DNA of 62,866 nucleotides, taken from positions 1 to 62,866 of the forward strand of contig JAQGKC010000090.1 in the NCBI GenBank assembly GCA_028290305.1, in the 5' to 3' direction. Numbering within the stretch: position 1 is the stretch's first letter; each line of letters opens with the position of its first letter. The position numbers were made by a program, and so were the translations under genes. This document shows, piece by piece, positions 18,541-27,310 of this stretch. Under the pieces are notes generated by a model. It was given only the letters and a program-made list of their open reading frames with translations, was not told the origin of the DNA and ran no database searches. Origin of the DNA: Bradyrhizobium sp. Lineage in GTDB: Bacteria; Pseudomonadota; Alphaproteobacteria; Rhizobiales; Xanthobacteraceae.

Positions 18541-19393
18541 CGCAGCCTCCGTCATCAACCGGAGTAACCTCAGGGCCTGGAATAGAGTTCCCACCCGGCG
18601 AAACCGTTTTGAAGAAAAGCTGCCGGCACGGATCGAAACTTGACGAGATTAAGGGCGAGAGAAACTCGCCGCAGGCGCACATGGCCGATCCGCTCGGCGT
18701 CTCCTATCCGATCGTCTGCGGGAGAAATGAAACGCGAGCATTCAGCCAAGTGATCATTCAGCCAAGTGATGGGGCCCCGGTGCATTAGAGCATCGCGGGG
18801 CCCCTTAATCTTCGTCTCGCGAAGAATGTCTGGTACGCGCCAGCTGTCTGTCGAGATCTCGAAGCGCTTGGCCTTCGCGTTTCGGTCTCGCGGATATGTT
18901 CAAATTGTCGGCGGCGCAATGACGGCTAGCAGCTGCTGTTCACCTCAACCTGCGCCGTGACCTTGCGGTTGAGCAAGGTCAATGCTTCGTGCTCGGTGGC
19001 GTCATTCTCCTCACCAGGTGTGAATCGGCGGACATGACATCCGCATCTGCTGCTCGTCGTCTCGACCACATGATCGGACGCCAATGCCTGCAAAGCGAGG
19101 GGCTGAATACTCCACGAGCTTTGGCAGGTGCAGCACCTAAGATGCTGCGGCAGATGTACGCGGGAGTCAAGTTGCACGAGAGACAACAGACCACGCACGA
19201 CGTCCGGGAACCGCTGGTCGGATTTCGGGTAATTTCAATTTTGGAAAGTAATGCCGGTGAGGTCCGCCGGGAAAATGGCGCGTCGCGCGGTTCCCGGTCG
19301 AGGGGCGGCGGCTGGCGCTAGCCTGTGGGGCGTCTCTTTTTGCTTGACGCGTTTTCTTAACGCGAACCGGTGCCCACTTCGCTCGAAAACGCT
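18541..19393. other. Gene-free stretch with a tandem duplication
   Basis: I find no convincing gene in these 853 bases; the open frames have implausible composition and lack ribosome sites. A perfect 16-base tandem duplication (CATTCAGCCAAGTGAT twice) lies at 18739-18770 and is followed at once by two copies of GGGGCCCC (18771-18778 and near 18797) that can pair. The stretch may contain decayed sequence. Confidence 0.45.
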
Positions 19394-19801
19394 TTATACC
19401 GCCTGGCCTGCCTTCAACAGAACACATCCGCTGATCTTGACGCTGCCGTCGGGTTCCCGCTCCAGCGTATACAGCGCCTCCCACGCCTCGCCATTCGCGT
19501 CGATGATATGAACGCGTTGTGCGATCTGGCCGTCCGATACGCGCACCTCGCCAAACTCAAAGCTTTTGTGACGATAAACCGGGGCGTAGCTTCGCTGGAC
19601 CATGCTCAGGAAGATATCGGCCTGGGGGAACATGCCTTGGATGGCAGGCGCCGCATAGGAATAGGCCGTTGCCGCATCGTCCCGGCTCAAAGCCTCTTCC
19701 TGGGAGCGTATGACGCTTTGCGCGGCGGCGACGTCGTCAGCAGCGTGGGCAGGTGCAGCGAGGCCGACCAAAATTGCGATCAACAAGACCAAGGCACGCA
19801 T
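19394..19801 (-). CDS. DUF4864 periplasmic protein
   Basis: A 135-aa protein with a signal peptide (MRALVLLIAILVGLAAPAHA) and one globular domain: AAQSVIRSQEEALSRDDAATAYSYAAPAIQGMF, then VRVSDGQIAQRV and EAWEALYTLEREPDGSVKISGCVL. This is the DUF4864 plan, a cystatin/NTF2-like fold of unknown function. CGGAG lies upstream of ATG 19801; a longer frame to 19870 adds a basic leader that is not a signal peptide. A decayed second copy of the 3' end lies at 16890-16990. Confidence 0.8.
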   Translation of the reverse strand: MRALVLLIAILVGLAAPAHAADDVAAAQSVIRSQEEALSRDDAATAYSYAAPAIQGMFPQADIFLSMVQRSYAPVYRHKSFEFGEVRVSDGQIAQRVHIIDANGEAWEALYTLEREPDGSVKISGCVLLKAGQAV

Positions 19802-19885
19802 GAAGCTGCTCCGTGTCAATGGTTTGGCTACGTTGCAACCAAGCCTATATCCGCGTGAAAAAGTCTGCAAATGCAGGCCGGGCGA

Positions 19886-21480
19886 TCACCTTCTCATCCC
19901 CCGCAGATTTTGCCTGGCCTGGGGATCACCCAGCGCAGCCGCCTTCTCGAACCATTGGCGCGCGATCCTGGTGTTGCGGGGAACGCCGTCGCCGTCATTG
20001 TAGAGCACCCCGAGTCCGTTCATGGTGGCGGGGTCACCAAGCGCGGTACCTTGTTCGAACAGGCGGAGCGCTTCGGCATAGTCGCGCTTGACGCCCTTGC
20101 CATGCAAATAGAGCAGGCCGAGATTGTTCATGCCCGAAGGCACGCCGGCCTTGACGGCCGTTTCGTATAATCGACGCGCCTCTGCGTAATCTTTTGTTAC
20201 GCCGTGCCCTGTCTCATACTGCCAGCCGAGATCGACCATGGCGATCGGTTCGCCTGCCGCCGCGGCCTTTGCATACCAGCGTGCCGCCTCGACATAGTTC
20301 ACGGGCACGCCGTTGCCACCCTCATAGAGGGCACCGATATTGTTCATGGCCATGGCGTAGCCGGCGGCCGCGGCTTGCTCGTAGAGCCGCCGCGCTTCGG
20401 CATAATCTTTCCGCGCGGTCGCCACGCATCCGGCCTCGAATACAAATCTCACGACATCCGGATAACGCTGGATCGCCTCGTTGCAGGCTGCCGCGGCGGC
20501 CGCGACATTGATCTTGTCTATCTCCAGGCCCGGCAGGCTCGACGCATGCCCGGTATCATAGGGCATCGCCGCCAGCCGATCGCAGTCGGTGATGAGATGG
20601 CGGCGCAAGGAATCGTCTGCCGGTGAGAGCCGTGCTTCCTCGACAGGTGAGGGCGGTGCCGGTGTGCCGGGAGAGCTTGGCGCCTGCTTGGCGACTTCGA
20701 TCGCGGGCTTGCCGGCGAAATAGAAATTGCCCGATATCGGGGAGGAGGACACCCACGGCAATTGCTGGCCGCCGGTCGCTTTCTCCACGGCAAGCCCAAC
20801 CTCGTTGAAGGTCTTGAACAGGCCGGAACCGGGCCGCTGCATCGCCTCGGCCAGCGCTCGGGTATAGGGGCTGTGACCGTCGACACCGTCCAGCGACACG
20901 CTGCGCGGCTGGGTTGCAAACGAAATCAATGTCCCGACTGGCGCGGGCATTTGCGCCAGCCCGCCGGTCGTCGAGCGCACGCCGTGGCCACTGAACGGAT
21001 TGTCGCGACAGGCGTCGAGTAAAACGAGGTTGATCCGCGTGCCGGATTTCTCCAACTGATCGAGAATGCCGGAGATGCCGATCATTTCCGCGAAGACGTC
21101 CGCTTCATCGAGCGGATGAGCGTCGACCGGCACCAGATAGTTGAGGCCGTGGGTCTCGACGCCGTGGCCGGCATAGTAGAACAGCGCGATGTCGGCGCCG
21201 ATCAGTTCGGTGCCGAACTTCTTCAGGACGTCGTCGAAGCCGGCCTTGTCGAGGTCAAGCTGGGCGCCGCCGCCGACGACGAAAAGCCGAGCGACAACAG
21301 CGTATCCGACATCAGTCTGGCGTCAGCGGCCGGGTTTGGCAGCGCCGGCACAGCGCGGTAGGCCGAATTGCCGATCACCAGCGCTACCCGCTTCTCCGCG
21401 TGCGCCGCGGAGCACATGCCGGCGCACATCAAAAATGCCGCGAAAATCAATCGCGACACGATGCCGATCCGACCAGCCAT
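19886..21480 (-). pseudogene. Caspase-domain (C14) protein with Sel1 repeats, frameshifted
   Basis: Two frames make one protein of about 530 aa: a signal peptide (about 1-28), a caspase-like domain starting EKRVALVIGNSAY with catalytic His in FYYAGHGVE and Cys in LLDACRDNPF, and five Sel1-type repeats (for example YAEARRLYEQAAAAGYAMAMNNIGALYEGG). The frame is lost near 21298-21302 in a T-run: one more T would restore LGFFVVGGGAQLDLDKAGF. Such exported caspase/Sel1 proteins are common in rhizobia with unclear roles. If the missing base is an assembly error the gene is intact. GAGGAAAG precedes the start. Confidence 0.8.
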
Positions 21481-21587
21481 GACACAACTTTCCTCAGCGC
21501 CGCGAAATTCCGGTGGCTATTGGTCTCGTTGGGCCGGCGATAGGTTCGAAAGCGCTTTAGCTGCCGCCGCATCCCGCCGCGCATCGG

Positions 21588-23180
21588 CTAGCCCTCCGCC
21601 ACCGCGTCGCCCCAGGGCTGGAAGATCTCGGTGGCGCCGCTGTTGGTTTCACCGTCGCGCAACACAATGCTCGGGCAGGCGAACTTCATCGGCAGGGTCT
21701 GGATGCGCGCGTCTTCGTAATCGAAACGCGCGCGTAGCTCGTCTCGCACTTGCGCCGGCAGACGCGTATCGCCGATCACGACAGCGCCTTCGCTCGCATC
21801 GATACGCGGCTGGTGGATCGCAGCATCCAGATCCATGCCGTAGTCCATCACGAAGGACAGCATCTGCGTCACCGCCGGCAGAATGCGCCGTCCGCCAGAA
21901 GCACCAAGCGCGAGGCGCCGGCCATCGGCTGCCTGCGCCAGCACCGGCGTGTAGTTGGTCAGGCAGCGGTTGCCGGGCGCCAGCGAATTGGGTCCGCCGG
22001 GCGTCGGATCGAACCACATGATGCCGTTGTTCATCGTGATCCCGCTGTGCGGCGTGACGAATTTGGAGCCGAACGTCGACAGCAGGGTTTGCGTCACCGC
22101 CGCCATGTTGCCCTCGCGGTCTACGATCGAAAAATGCGTGGTGCAGGCGGGCGCCAGATGTTCCGCGCCGAGCGCTCGCCGGCCATCTGCATCGCCCATA
22201 TCCTGCAGGCGCTCGCGGTAGGCCGATTGCAGCGCCAGCGCATAGGACGTGTAGGCGGACGCGTCGGGCGTGCCGCGCGCAGCTTGCAAACTCTCCTGCA
22301 GCAGGCGCAAGGCGTGCGCCAGCGTGGGGCCGCAGGTGAGCTCCGGTGTCGCGTATACCTTGCCGCCACGATAGGGAATGCTCAAGGGTTCGCGTAAATG
22401 AGCGCGAAAGGAAGCGAGGTCTTCGAACGACAGCGGACCGCCGCCCGCCTGCACGTCAGCCGCGATGCTGCGCGCCAGATCGCCTTGGTAGAAATCGCGC
22501 GGCCCCTGGGCCGCGAGATGCGCAAGCGTCGCCTTTAAGCTTTCTTGCGGCAGGCGCACGTCAGCCTTGATACCCCATTGCGCGTTTGGCGGCAGGCCAT
22601 CCCTGAGATAGGCAGCAGTGCTTGCGGGATAACGGCGCAGATCCACAGCGACGCTGGCAATCATCAGCGTGGTCCACCAGTCCACCGCGAGACCTTCGCC
22701 TGCCAACGCGACGCCGGGGCCGAGCAATTCAGTCCAAGGCATTTTCGCGTGGCGGCGATGTGCTTCTTCCATGCCGGCGACCACGCCGGGCACGGCGATG
22801 GAGCCAGGACCATGAAGATTGCGATCGTCCTTTACCCGCGCCCAGGGAAAGAGGTCGGAGGCCGCACCATCGCCGGTCAACGGATAGTCCTCGAAGCGTA
22901 TGCCCTTGGGTGATCGCATGCCGTAGTCGATCACTTCATAACGGTCTTCGCGGGCGCGATAGAGCACCATGGCTCCGCCGCCGCCAAGGCCGCTCATCCA
23001 GGGCTCGAGGACACCGAGCGCAAAAGTGGTTGCGATCACCGCGTCCACGCAGTCTCCGCCATCGGCCAGTATTTGAGCTCCGACCTCGGCCGCCCTGCGC
23101 GATTGCGCGGCAACGATCCCGCCCTTGGAGACCACGGCCGGTTTGCGGATCTGCTGGGCATTACTGAATTGGTCACGCAT
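21588..23180 (-). CDS. Gamma-glutamyltransferase-family protein
   Basis: The 530-aa product is an N-terminal nucleophile hydrolase of the gamma-glutamyltransferase family: ILADGGDCVDAVIATTFALGVLEPWMSGLGGGG in the large subunit, and the processing/nucleophile site CTTHFSIVDREGN with T347 as the expected new N-terminus. The family cleaves gamma-glutamyl bonds or acylates amines; members also act as cephalosporin acylases or on opines. No signal peptide is seen, unlike the periplasmic glutathione-degrading enzymes, so the protein is likely cytoplasmic and its substrate open. Confidence 0.88.
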   Translation of the reverse strand: MRDQFSNAQQIRKPAVVSKGGIVAAQSRRAAEVGAQILADGGDCVDAVIATTFALGVLEPWMSGLGGGGAMVLYRAREDRYEVIDYGMRSPKGIRFEDYPLTGDGAASDLFPWARVKDDRNLHGPGSIAVPGVVAGMEEAHRRHAKMPWTELLGPGVALAGEGLAVDWWTTLMIASVAVDLRRYPASTAAYLRDGLPPNAQWGIKADVRLPQESLKATLAHLAAQGPRDFYQGDLARSIAADVQAGGGPLSFEDLASFRAHLREPLSIPYRGGKVYATPELTCGPTLAHALRLLQESLQAARGTPDASAYTSYALALQSAYRERLQDMGDADGRRALGAEHLAPACTTHFSIVDREGNMAAVTQTLLSTFGSKFVTPHSGITMNNGIMWFDPTPGGPNSLAPGNRCLTNYTPVLAQAADGRRLALGASGGRRILPAVTQMLSFVMDYGMDLDAAIHQPRIDASEGAVVIGDTRLPAQVRDELRARFDYEDARIQTLPMKFACPSIVLRDGETNSGATEIFQPWGDAVAEG

Positions 23181-23274
23181 GATGTGCTTTTCGCGATTTC
23201 GATTTGCGGTGAGTGGTGCGACGTGCGTAGGCGAAGCAATTTGGGGGGCCGGCCGGTCGGCCCGCTCATCTGCA

Positions 23275-24156
23275 TTATCTTACGGTAAGAAATGGCCAGA
23301 GCGCAAAGAGGGTCGCTTCGGGATTTTCCTCACATAGAAAGTGCCCTGCCGCTACCTCCGAGCCAGCTACGTCGGTGGCCCAGGTCTTCCATGTTTCAAG
23401 CGGAGTTGCGGCAGCGGACGCGATGCCCCGGCTCCCCCACGCCACAAATAGTGGGCAAGTGATTTTCTTTCCCGCTTCGCGATCGGCCTTGTCGTGTTCG
23501 AAGTCGGCGTACGCGCCCGCGCGGTAGTCTTCACAAACCGCATGAATGCGAGCAGGGTCTCGCAAAGCGGCGAGATATTGATGCACCGCGCGAGAATCGA
23601 AGCCGCGCGCAAACGTTGGCCCGAAGAAATCGTCCGAACTCCCAGAGATCAGATTTTCCGGAACGGGATAAGGCTGCGCGAGAAATGTCCAGTGGAAAAT
23701 GCGCAGCGCAGACTGCCGGTCAAGCTTCGCCCAATAATCATAGGTCGGAAGTATATCGAGCACCGCAAGCCTTGAAAGTCGCTCGGGTTCGTCCAGCGCA
23801 AGGCGATATCCGACGCGCCCACCACGGTCATGACCTACCAGCGCGAAACGGCTGTAGCCGAGCTTTTCCATCAACTCGACCATGACCCTGCCCATTGCGC
23901 GCTTGGTGAATGGCGTATGGTCCGCATCGGTCGTCGGTACGTCGGAAGATCCGTAACCCGGCAGGTCGGGAATAACCAATGTGAACTGCTCTGCCAGTGT
24001 GGCTGCCATCCGGTGCCACATGGCGTGCGTTTGCGGATAACCGTGCAGCAGCAAAAGCGGCGGGCCGTTGCCGCCGGTGCGCGCAAAAATATGACCCCCG
24101 CTGGTGTCGATCGAACGGGATTCAAAGCCAGGAAAAAGGTCGGTGTGTTGGGTCAT
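23275..24156 (-). CDS. Fluoroacetate/haloacetate dehalogenase-type alpha/beta hydrolase
   Basis: The 293-aa protein matches fluoroacetate dehalogenase closely. All active-site residues I know for the Rhodopseudomonas palustris enzyme (RPA1163) are present: nucleophile D110 (GHDRGGR), R111 and R114 that hold the carboxylate, D134, the halide pocket H155, W156 and Y211 ([25 protein letters not shown]), and catalytic H272 (AGHFL). The enzyme hydrolyses haloacetates to glycolate and halide. The residue correspondence was made from memory, not by alignment software. Its neighbour is a LysR gene on the same strand; no glycolate pathway gene is adjacent. Confidence 0.88.
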   Translation of the reverse strand: MTQHTDLFPGFESRSIDTSGGHIFARTGGNGPPLLLLHGYPQTHAMWHRMAATLAEQFTLVIPDLPGYGSSDVPTTDADHTPFTKRAMGRVMVELMEKLGYSRFALVGHDRGGRVGYRLALDEPERLSRLAVLDILPTYDYWAKLDRQSALRIFHWTFLAQPYPVPENLISGSSDDFFGPTFARGFDSRAVHQYLAALRDPARIHAVCEDYRAGAYADFEHDKADREAGKKITCPLFVAWGSRGIASAAATPLETWKTWATDVAGSEVAAGHFLCEENPEATLFALWPFLTVR

Positions 24157-24277
24157 GCTGGATTCCGGTGGAGATCGCCGGTGTTATGAACATCAATCGC
24201 TGCCGCTCGGGGCGACCTTATGGGACAAGCGGAAGAGATTTCGATCGTCGATTAAGGGACCGCCGGAGGTTACGCGG

Positions 24278-25207
24278 TTACAGGCCTATCGCATGGGCTT
24301 TCTGTTCCATTTCTGCAATGACTCCATTCAGCCAGAGCCTGACCGCCTTGATCTTGGCACTTCCGGCATCGCCTTTCCTGTAGAGGAGATGAAAGTCAGG
24401 CCGCTCGATCGGCAATAAAGGGCGAAAAAGAATCTTGAGACGGCCCGACGATACGAGTGAGGTAATCAAAGGAAAGGGTGCCAGAAGGACACCGACACCG
24501 GACTCCGCCATTTGGATGGCTGCCAGCAAACTGTCACTCGACAAACGCAGCTCGCCGACCTTGATGCGGCGATCAGCCTTTGCGAACCACCGGTCCCACA
24601 GTCCGGGAATATTGTTGAGTTCGATCAGCGGCATTCGCGCGATATCCCTCGCCGTTTTGACCGGCCCGAATTTCGCGCAAAGATCCGGATGGGCCAGGGG
24701 ACCAAGTCTCGACCGGAACAGCCGATGCGAGTGCAGCCCCGGGAATGGGGGACTGCCAACCTGAATTGCGGCGTCGATGCTCTCGGCATCGAAATCCACA
24801 GTGGTGTTTCGAGCCTCCATGCGAAGATCCAGCGAGGCGTTCCTCGATTTGAACTCCTCAACGTAGGGAAGCGCGGCGAACATTGCGAAGCTCGGTGAGG
24901 CGCTAACCCGCAATACACTGTGGAGCTCTCTATTCGAGAATGTCTCGCCTGCCTTGGACAATTCGGCAAGTATCTTCACGACCGCTGCACCATAGACAGA
25001 GCCATCTTTCGTCAGAACGAGGCTGTTTCCCTGACGAACAAAGAGCTTGGTGCGGAAGTGAGTCTCTAGAGAATTGATCTGGTGGCTGATCGCCGATTGC
25101 GTGAGGGCAAGCTCTTCCGCAGCTGCCTTGAAGGTCCCCAGCCTGACAGCGGCCTCAAAGGGACGAAGGGTGGACAATGGCGGCAGAGGCGAGCGCAAAC
25201 GTTGCAT
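24278..25207 (-). CDS. LysR-family transcriptional regulator (GcvA-like)
   Basis: About 309 aa with the LysR plan: N-terminal helix-turn-helix LRPFEAAVRLGTFKAAAEELALTQSAISHQINSLE and wing, then a two-lobe effector domain. The start PLPPLSTLRPFEAA resembles GcvA-type regulators. I place the start at ATG 25207 (AAGAGAA upstream); 25222 is possible. It is divergent from two aldolases and an MFS permease over a 300-base gap with a tandem repeat, and so is their probable activator or repressor; the downstream dehalogenase on its own strand is an alternative target. Confidence 0.9.
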   Translation of the reverse strand: MQRLRSPLPPLSTLRPFEAAVRLGTFKAAAEELALTQSAISHQINSLETHFRTKLFVRQGNSLVLTKDGSVYGAAVVKILAELSKAGETFSNRELHSVLRVSASPSFAMFAALPYVEEFKSRNASLDLRMEARNTTVDFDAESIDAAIQVGSPPFPGLHSHRLFRSRLGPLAHPDLCAKFGPVKTARDIARMPLIELNNIPGLWDRWFAKADRRIKVGELRLSSDSLLAAIQMAESGVGVLLAPFPLITSLVSSGRLKILFRPLLPIERPDFHLLYRKGDAGSAKIKAVRLWLNGVIAEMEQKAHAIGL

Positions 25208-25459
25208 GTGAATTCTCTTCATGTCGATGCAAAGAAAATCATTTGCGTCAGTTCGGCACGCCTCTCATGCTGACATCAAAAGATGATGCTGGCAATCTTT
25301 TGACTTCGAAGCGGAGCTCAAAAGGCAACAAGCAAAAAATCAATTGCGATTGCGCGGGAGGCGCTGAGGCACGCAGGAATCCGAATTCCCCATTTCGTTG
25401 TCAGCTTGGGACAGCTCAGTTTCGCCAGGGCAGGTCATTCTGCGCTGCGGCGATTGTAA

Positions 25460-25493
25460 ACTTCGAGTCCATTCAAACTTCGAGTCCATTCAA
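25460..25493. repeat. Perfect tandem 17-bp repeat upstream of the aldolase operon
   Basis: ACTTCGAGTCCATTCAA occurs twice without spacer, 15 bases before the first aldolase start and overlapping the likely 5' leader. It may be a regulator site, a leader element, or a recent slip duplication; the sequence alone does not decide. Confidence 0.6.
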
Positions 25494-25507
25494 AAAGGGA
25501 AACAAAC

Positions 25508-26347
25508 ATGAACGCACCGCAGAAATTTTCAAGCGCGACACCCGCCCCCGAAAGCAAAGCGGCCGCGGAGAAAATGTATACCGGTCTTCCGAGGCCGCCG
25601 GTTTTCACGAACCTGGAAGAGGAGCGATTGCACCGAAAGCAGCGACTCGCGGCGAGCTTTCGTTTGTTTTCCAAATTCGGCTTCGATGAGGGCGTCGTCG
25701 GTCACATCACCGCACGTGACCCGGAATTCACCGACACGTTTTGGGTCAACCCGTTCGGATTGCACTTCAGCCTGATCAAGGTTTCCGACTTGATCAGGGT
25801 CAGCCATGACGGACAGGTGCTCGAGGGCGGCAAACCGGTGAATGCCGCAGCTTTCGCGATCCATTCGCGAATTCATGCCGCGCGGCCGGACTCCGTTGGA
25901 GCCGCGCATGCGCATTCGACATGTGGGCGCGCCTTTGCTGCGCTTGGGCGAAAGCTTGATCCGATCTCACAGGACGTGTGTGCCTTCTACAACGATCACG
26001 CGTTGTATGACGACTATGGTGGCGTGGCGGTCGAGGTGGATGAGGGACAGCAGATCGCCAAAGCGTTGGGATCGTGCAAGGCCGCCATCCTGCAAAACCA
26101 TGGTCTGCTGACGGTCGGTGCGACCGTGGATGAGGCTGCATGGTGGTTCATCACCATGGAGCGCTCATGCCAGGTGCAACTCCTTGCCGAAGCCGCCGCT
26201 GCCAGAACCAGCCAGCCGCTCAAGATGATTTCCGAGAAGTCGGCGCAGCAGGCGTATCAGGTTATCGGTTCTGCCTTCAGCGGCTGGTTTCAGTTTCAAT
26301 CCCTCTACGCCCGGATTCTGAAAGAGCAGCCAGATTTTCTGGATTGA
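25508..26347 (+). CDS. Class II aldolase/adducin-family protein
   Basis: The 279-aa protein has the class II aldolase fold: GFDEGVVGHITARDP, metal ligands H134 and H136 (AAHAHSTCG) and H198 (LQNHGLLTVG). Family members cleave sugar phosphates, decarboxylate or act on hydroxy acids using a divalent metal. The N-terminal LEEERLHRKQRLAASFRLFSKFGFDEG is typical of a widespread subgroup without a settled substrate. It is followed by a second family member (32 bases) and an MFS permease on the same strand, suggesting one transcription unit for uptake and cleavage. Confidence 0.88.
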   Translation: MNAPQKFSSATPAPESKAAAEKMYTGLPRPPVFTNLEEERLHRKQRLAASFRLFSKFGFDEGVVGHITARDPEFTDTFWVNPFGLHFSLIKVSDLIRVSHDGQVLEGGKPVNAAAFAIHSRIHAARPDSVGAAHAHSTCGRAFAALGRKLDPISQDVCAFYNDHALYDDYGGVAVEVDEGQQIAKALGSCKAAILQNHGLLTVGATVDEAAWWFITMERSCQVQLLAEAAAARTSQPLKMISEKSAQQAYQVIGSAFSGWFQFQSLYARILKEQPDFLD

Positions 26348-26379
26348 ATCGCAATCGCCAGCAGGGAAGGAAACGCCAA

Positions 26380-27177
26380 ATGAACAAGCACGCGACCCCG
26401 TCGGTTCGGCGCAACCGGTCAGGTACTATTTCGGTCGAAGAAAAGGAGGCGCGCGAGAATCTCGCGGCATTCTACCGTATCTGCTACATGTTCGGCTGGA
26501 CCGAGCTGATCTACAATCACATCACCGCGCGCGTCCCGGGACCCGAGCGGCATTTCCTGATCAACGAGTTCGGCCTGCTTTACAACGAGATCACCGCATC
26601 AAATCTAGTCAAGATCGATGTCGATGGTCGTGTTGTCGACGGCAGCAATGCGCCGGTGAACGCGCCCGGCTTCACGATCCACTCCGCGGTCCACATGGCT
26701 CGCGACGATGCCCACTACATTGTGCATACCCACACTACGGAAGGTGTCACGGTCGCCTGTTCCGAGCACGGATTGTCTCCGCATAATTTCTACGGCGCCC
26801 AACTCCACGGCCAGGTTGCGTATCACGATTTCGAAGGCATCTCGATCGACCTTAGCGAGCGGGAGCGGCTGGTGACATCGCTGGGCGACAAAAACTACAT
26901 GATGCTCCGACATCATGGCCTGCTGACCTGCGGCGAAACGGCCGCGGCCGCGTTCTTCAGGATGTATCAGATGCAACGGGCGTGTGAGGTGCAGGTCAAC
27001 ACCATGAAATTGGGTCAGGAGTTGCGACCGCTCGACGAGGCCGTTCTGACGCGAACCGTACAGCAATCGCAAACCGCGGTCGCAAAGGGTTTTGATAAGG
27101 ATCATGGTTTCGGTCAGGACACCTATGCCGCCCTGATCAGGCAACTGGACGCACAAGGTCTGAATTTTCGCATCTAA
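26380..27177 (+). CDS. Second class II aldolase/adducin-family protein
   Basis: The 265-aa product shows the same fold as its upstream neighbour (MFGWTELIYNHITARVPG; metal site H116 and H118 in IVHTHTTEGV; third ligand in MLRHHGLLTCG). The start is ATG 26380, with AAGGA upstream; the open frame extends back to 26140 only inside the preceding gene. The two aldolases differ widely in sequence, so they are not a recent duplication and may act on successive intermediates or form a mixed complex. Substrate unknown. Confidence 0.88.
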   Translation: MNKHATPSVRRNRSGTISVEEKEARENLAAFYRICYMFGWTELIYNHITARVPGPERHFLINEFGLLYNEITASNLVKIDVDGRVVDGSNAPVNAPGFTIHSAVHMARDDAHYIVHTHTTEGVTVACSEHGLSPHNFYGAQLHGQVAYHDFEGISIDLSERERLVTSLGDKNYMMLRHHGLLTCGETAAAAFFRMYQMQRACEVQVNTMKLGQELRPLDEAVLTRTVQQSQTAVAKGFDKDHGFGQDTYAALIRQLDAQGLNFRI

Positions 27178-27251
27178 CAGGACAGCTGAATCCTGGCGAC
27201 AAGGGCGAGCCCGGCGACGCTGACGTCGCTGCGAATGGCCACAACCAATTG

Positions 27252-27275
27252 GGCTGCCGGGTCGACCCGGCAGCC
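27252..27275. repeat. Perfect 10-bp-arm hairpin before the MFS gene
   Basis: GGCTGCCGGG-TCGA-CCCGGCAGCC lies between the second aldolase and the MFS permease. No T-run follows, so it is more likely an mRNA stability/attenuation hairpin or an operator than a full terminator. It could lower permease expression relative to the aldolases. Confidence 0.6.
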
Positions 27276-27310
27276 ATTTCAAATAAAAAATCCATACAGG
27301 GGAGGTCAAC

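Noticed and set aside
18926..19198. Short minus-strand frame with Cys and His (SRCGCHVRRF)
   Set aside because: No ribosome site, no family recognised, and competing frames of equal length.
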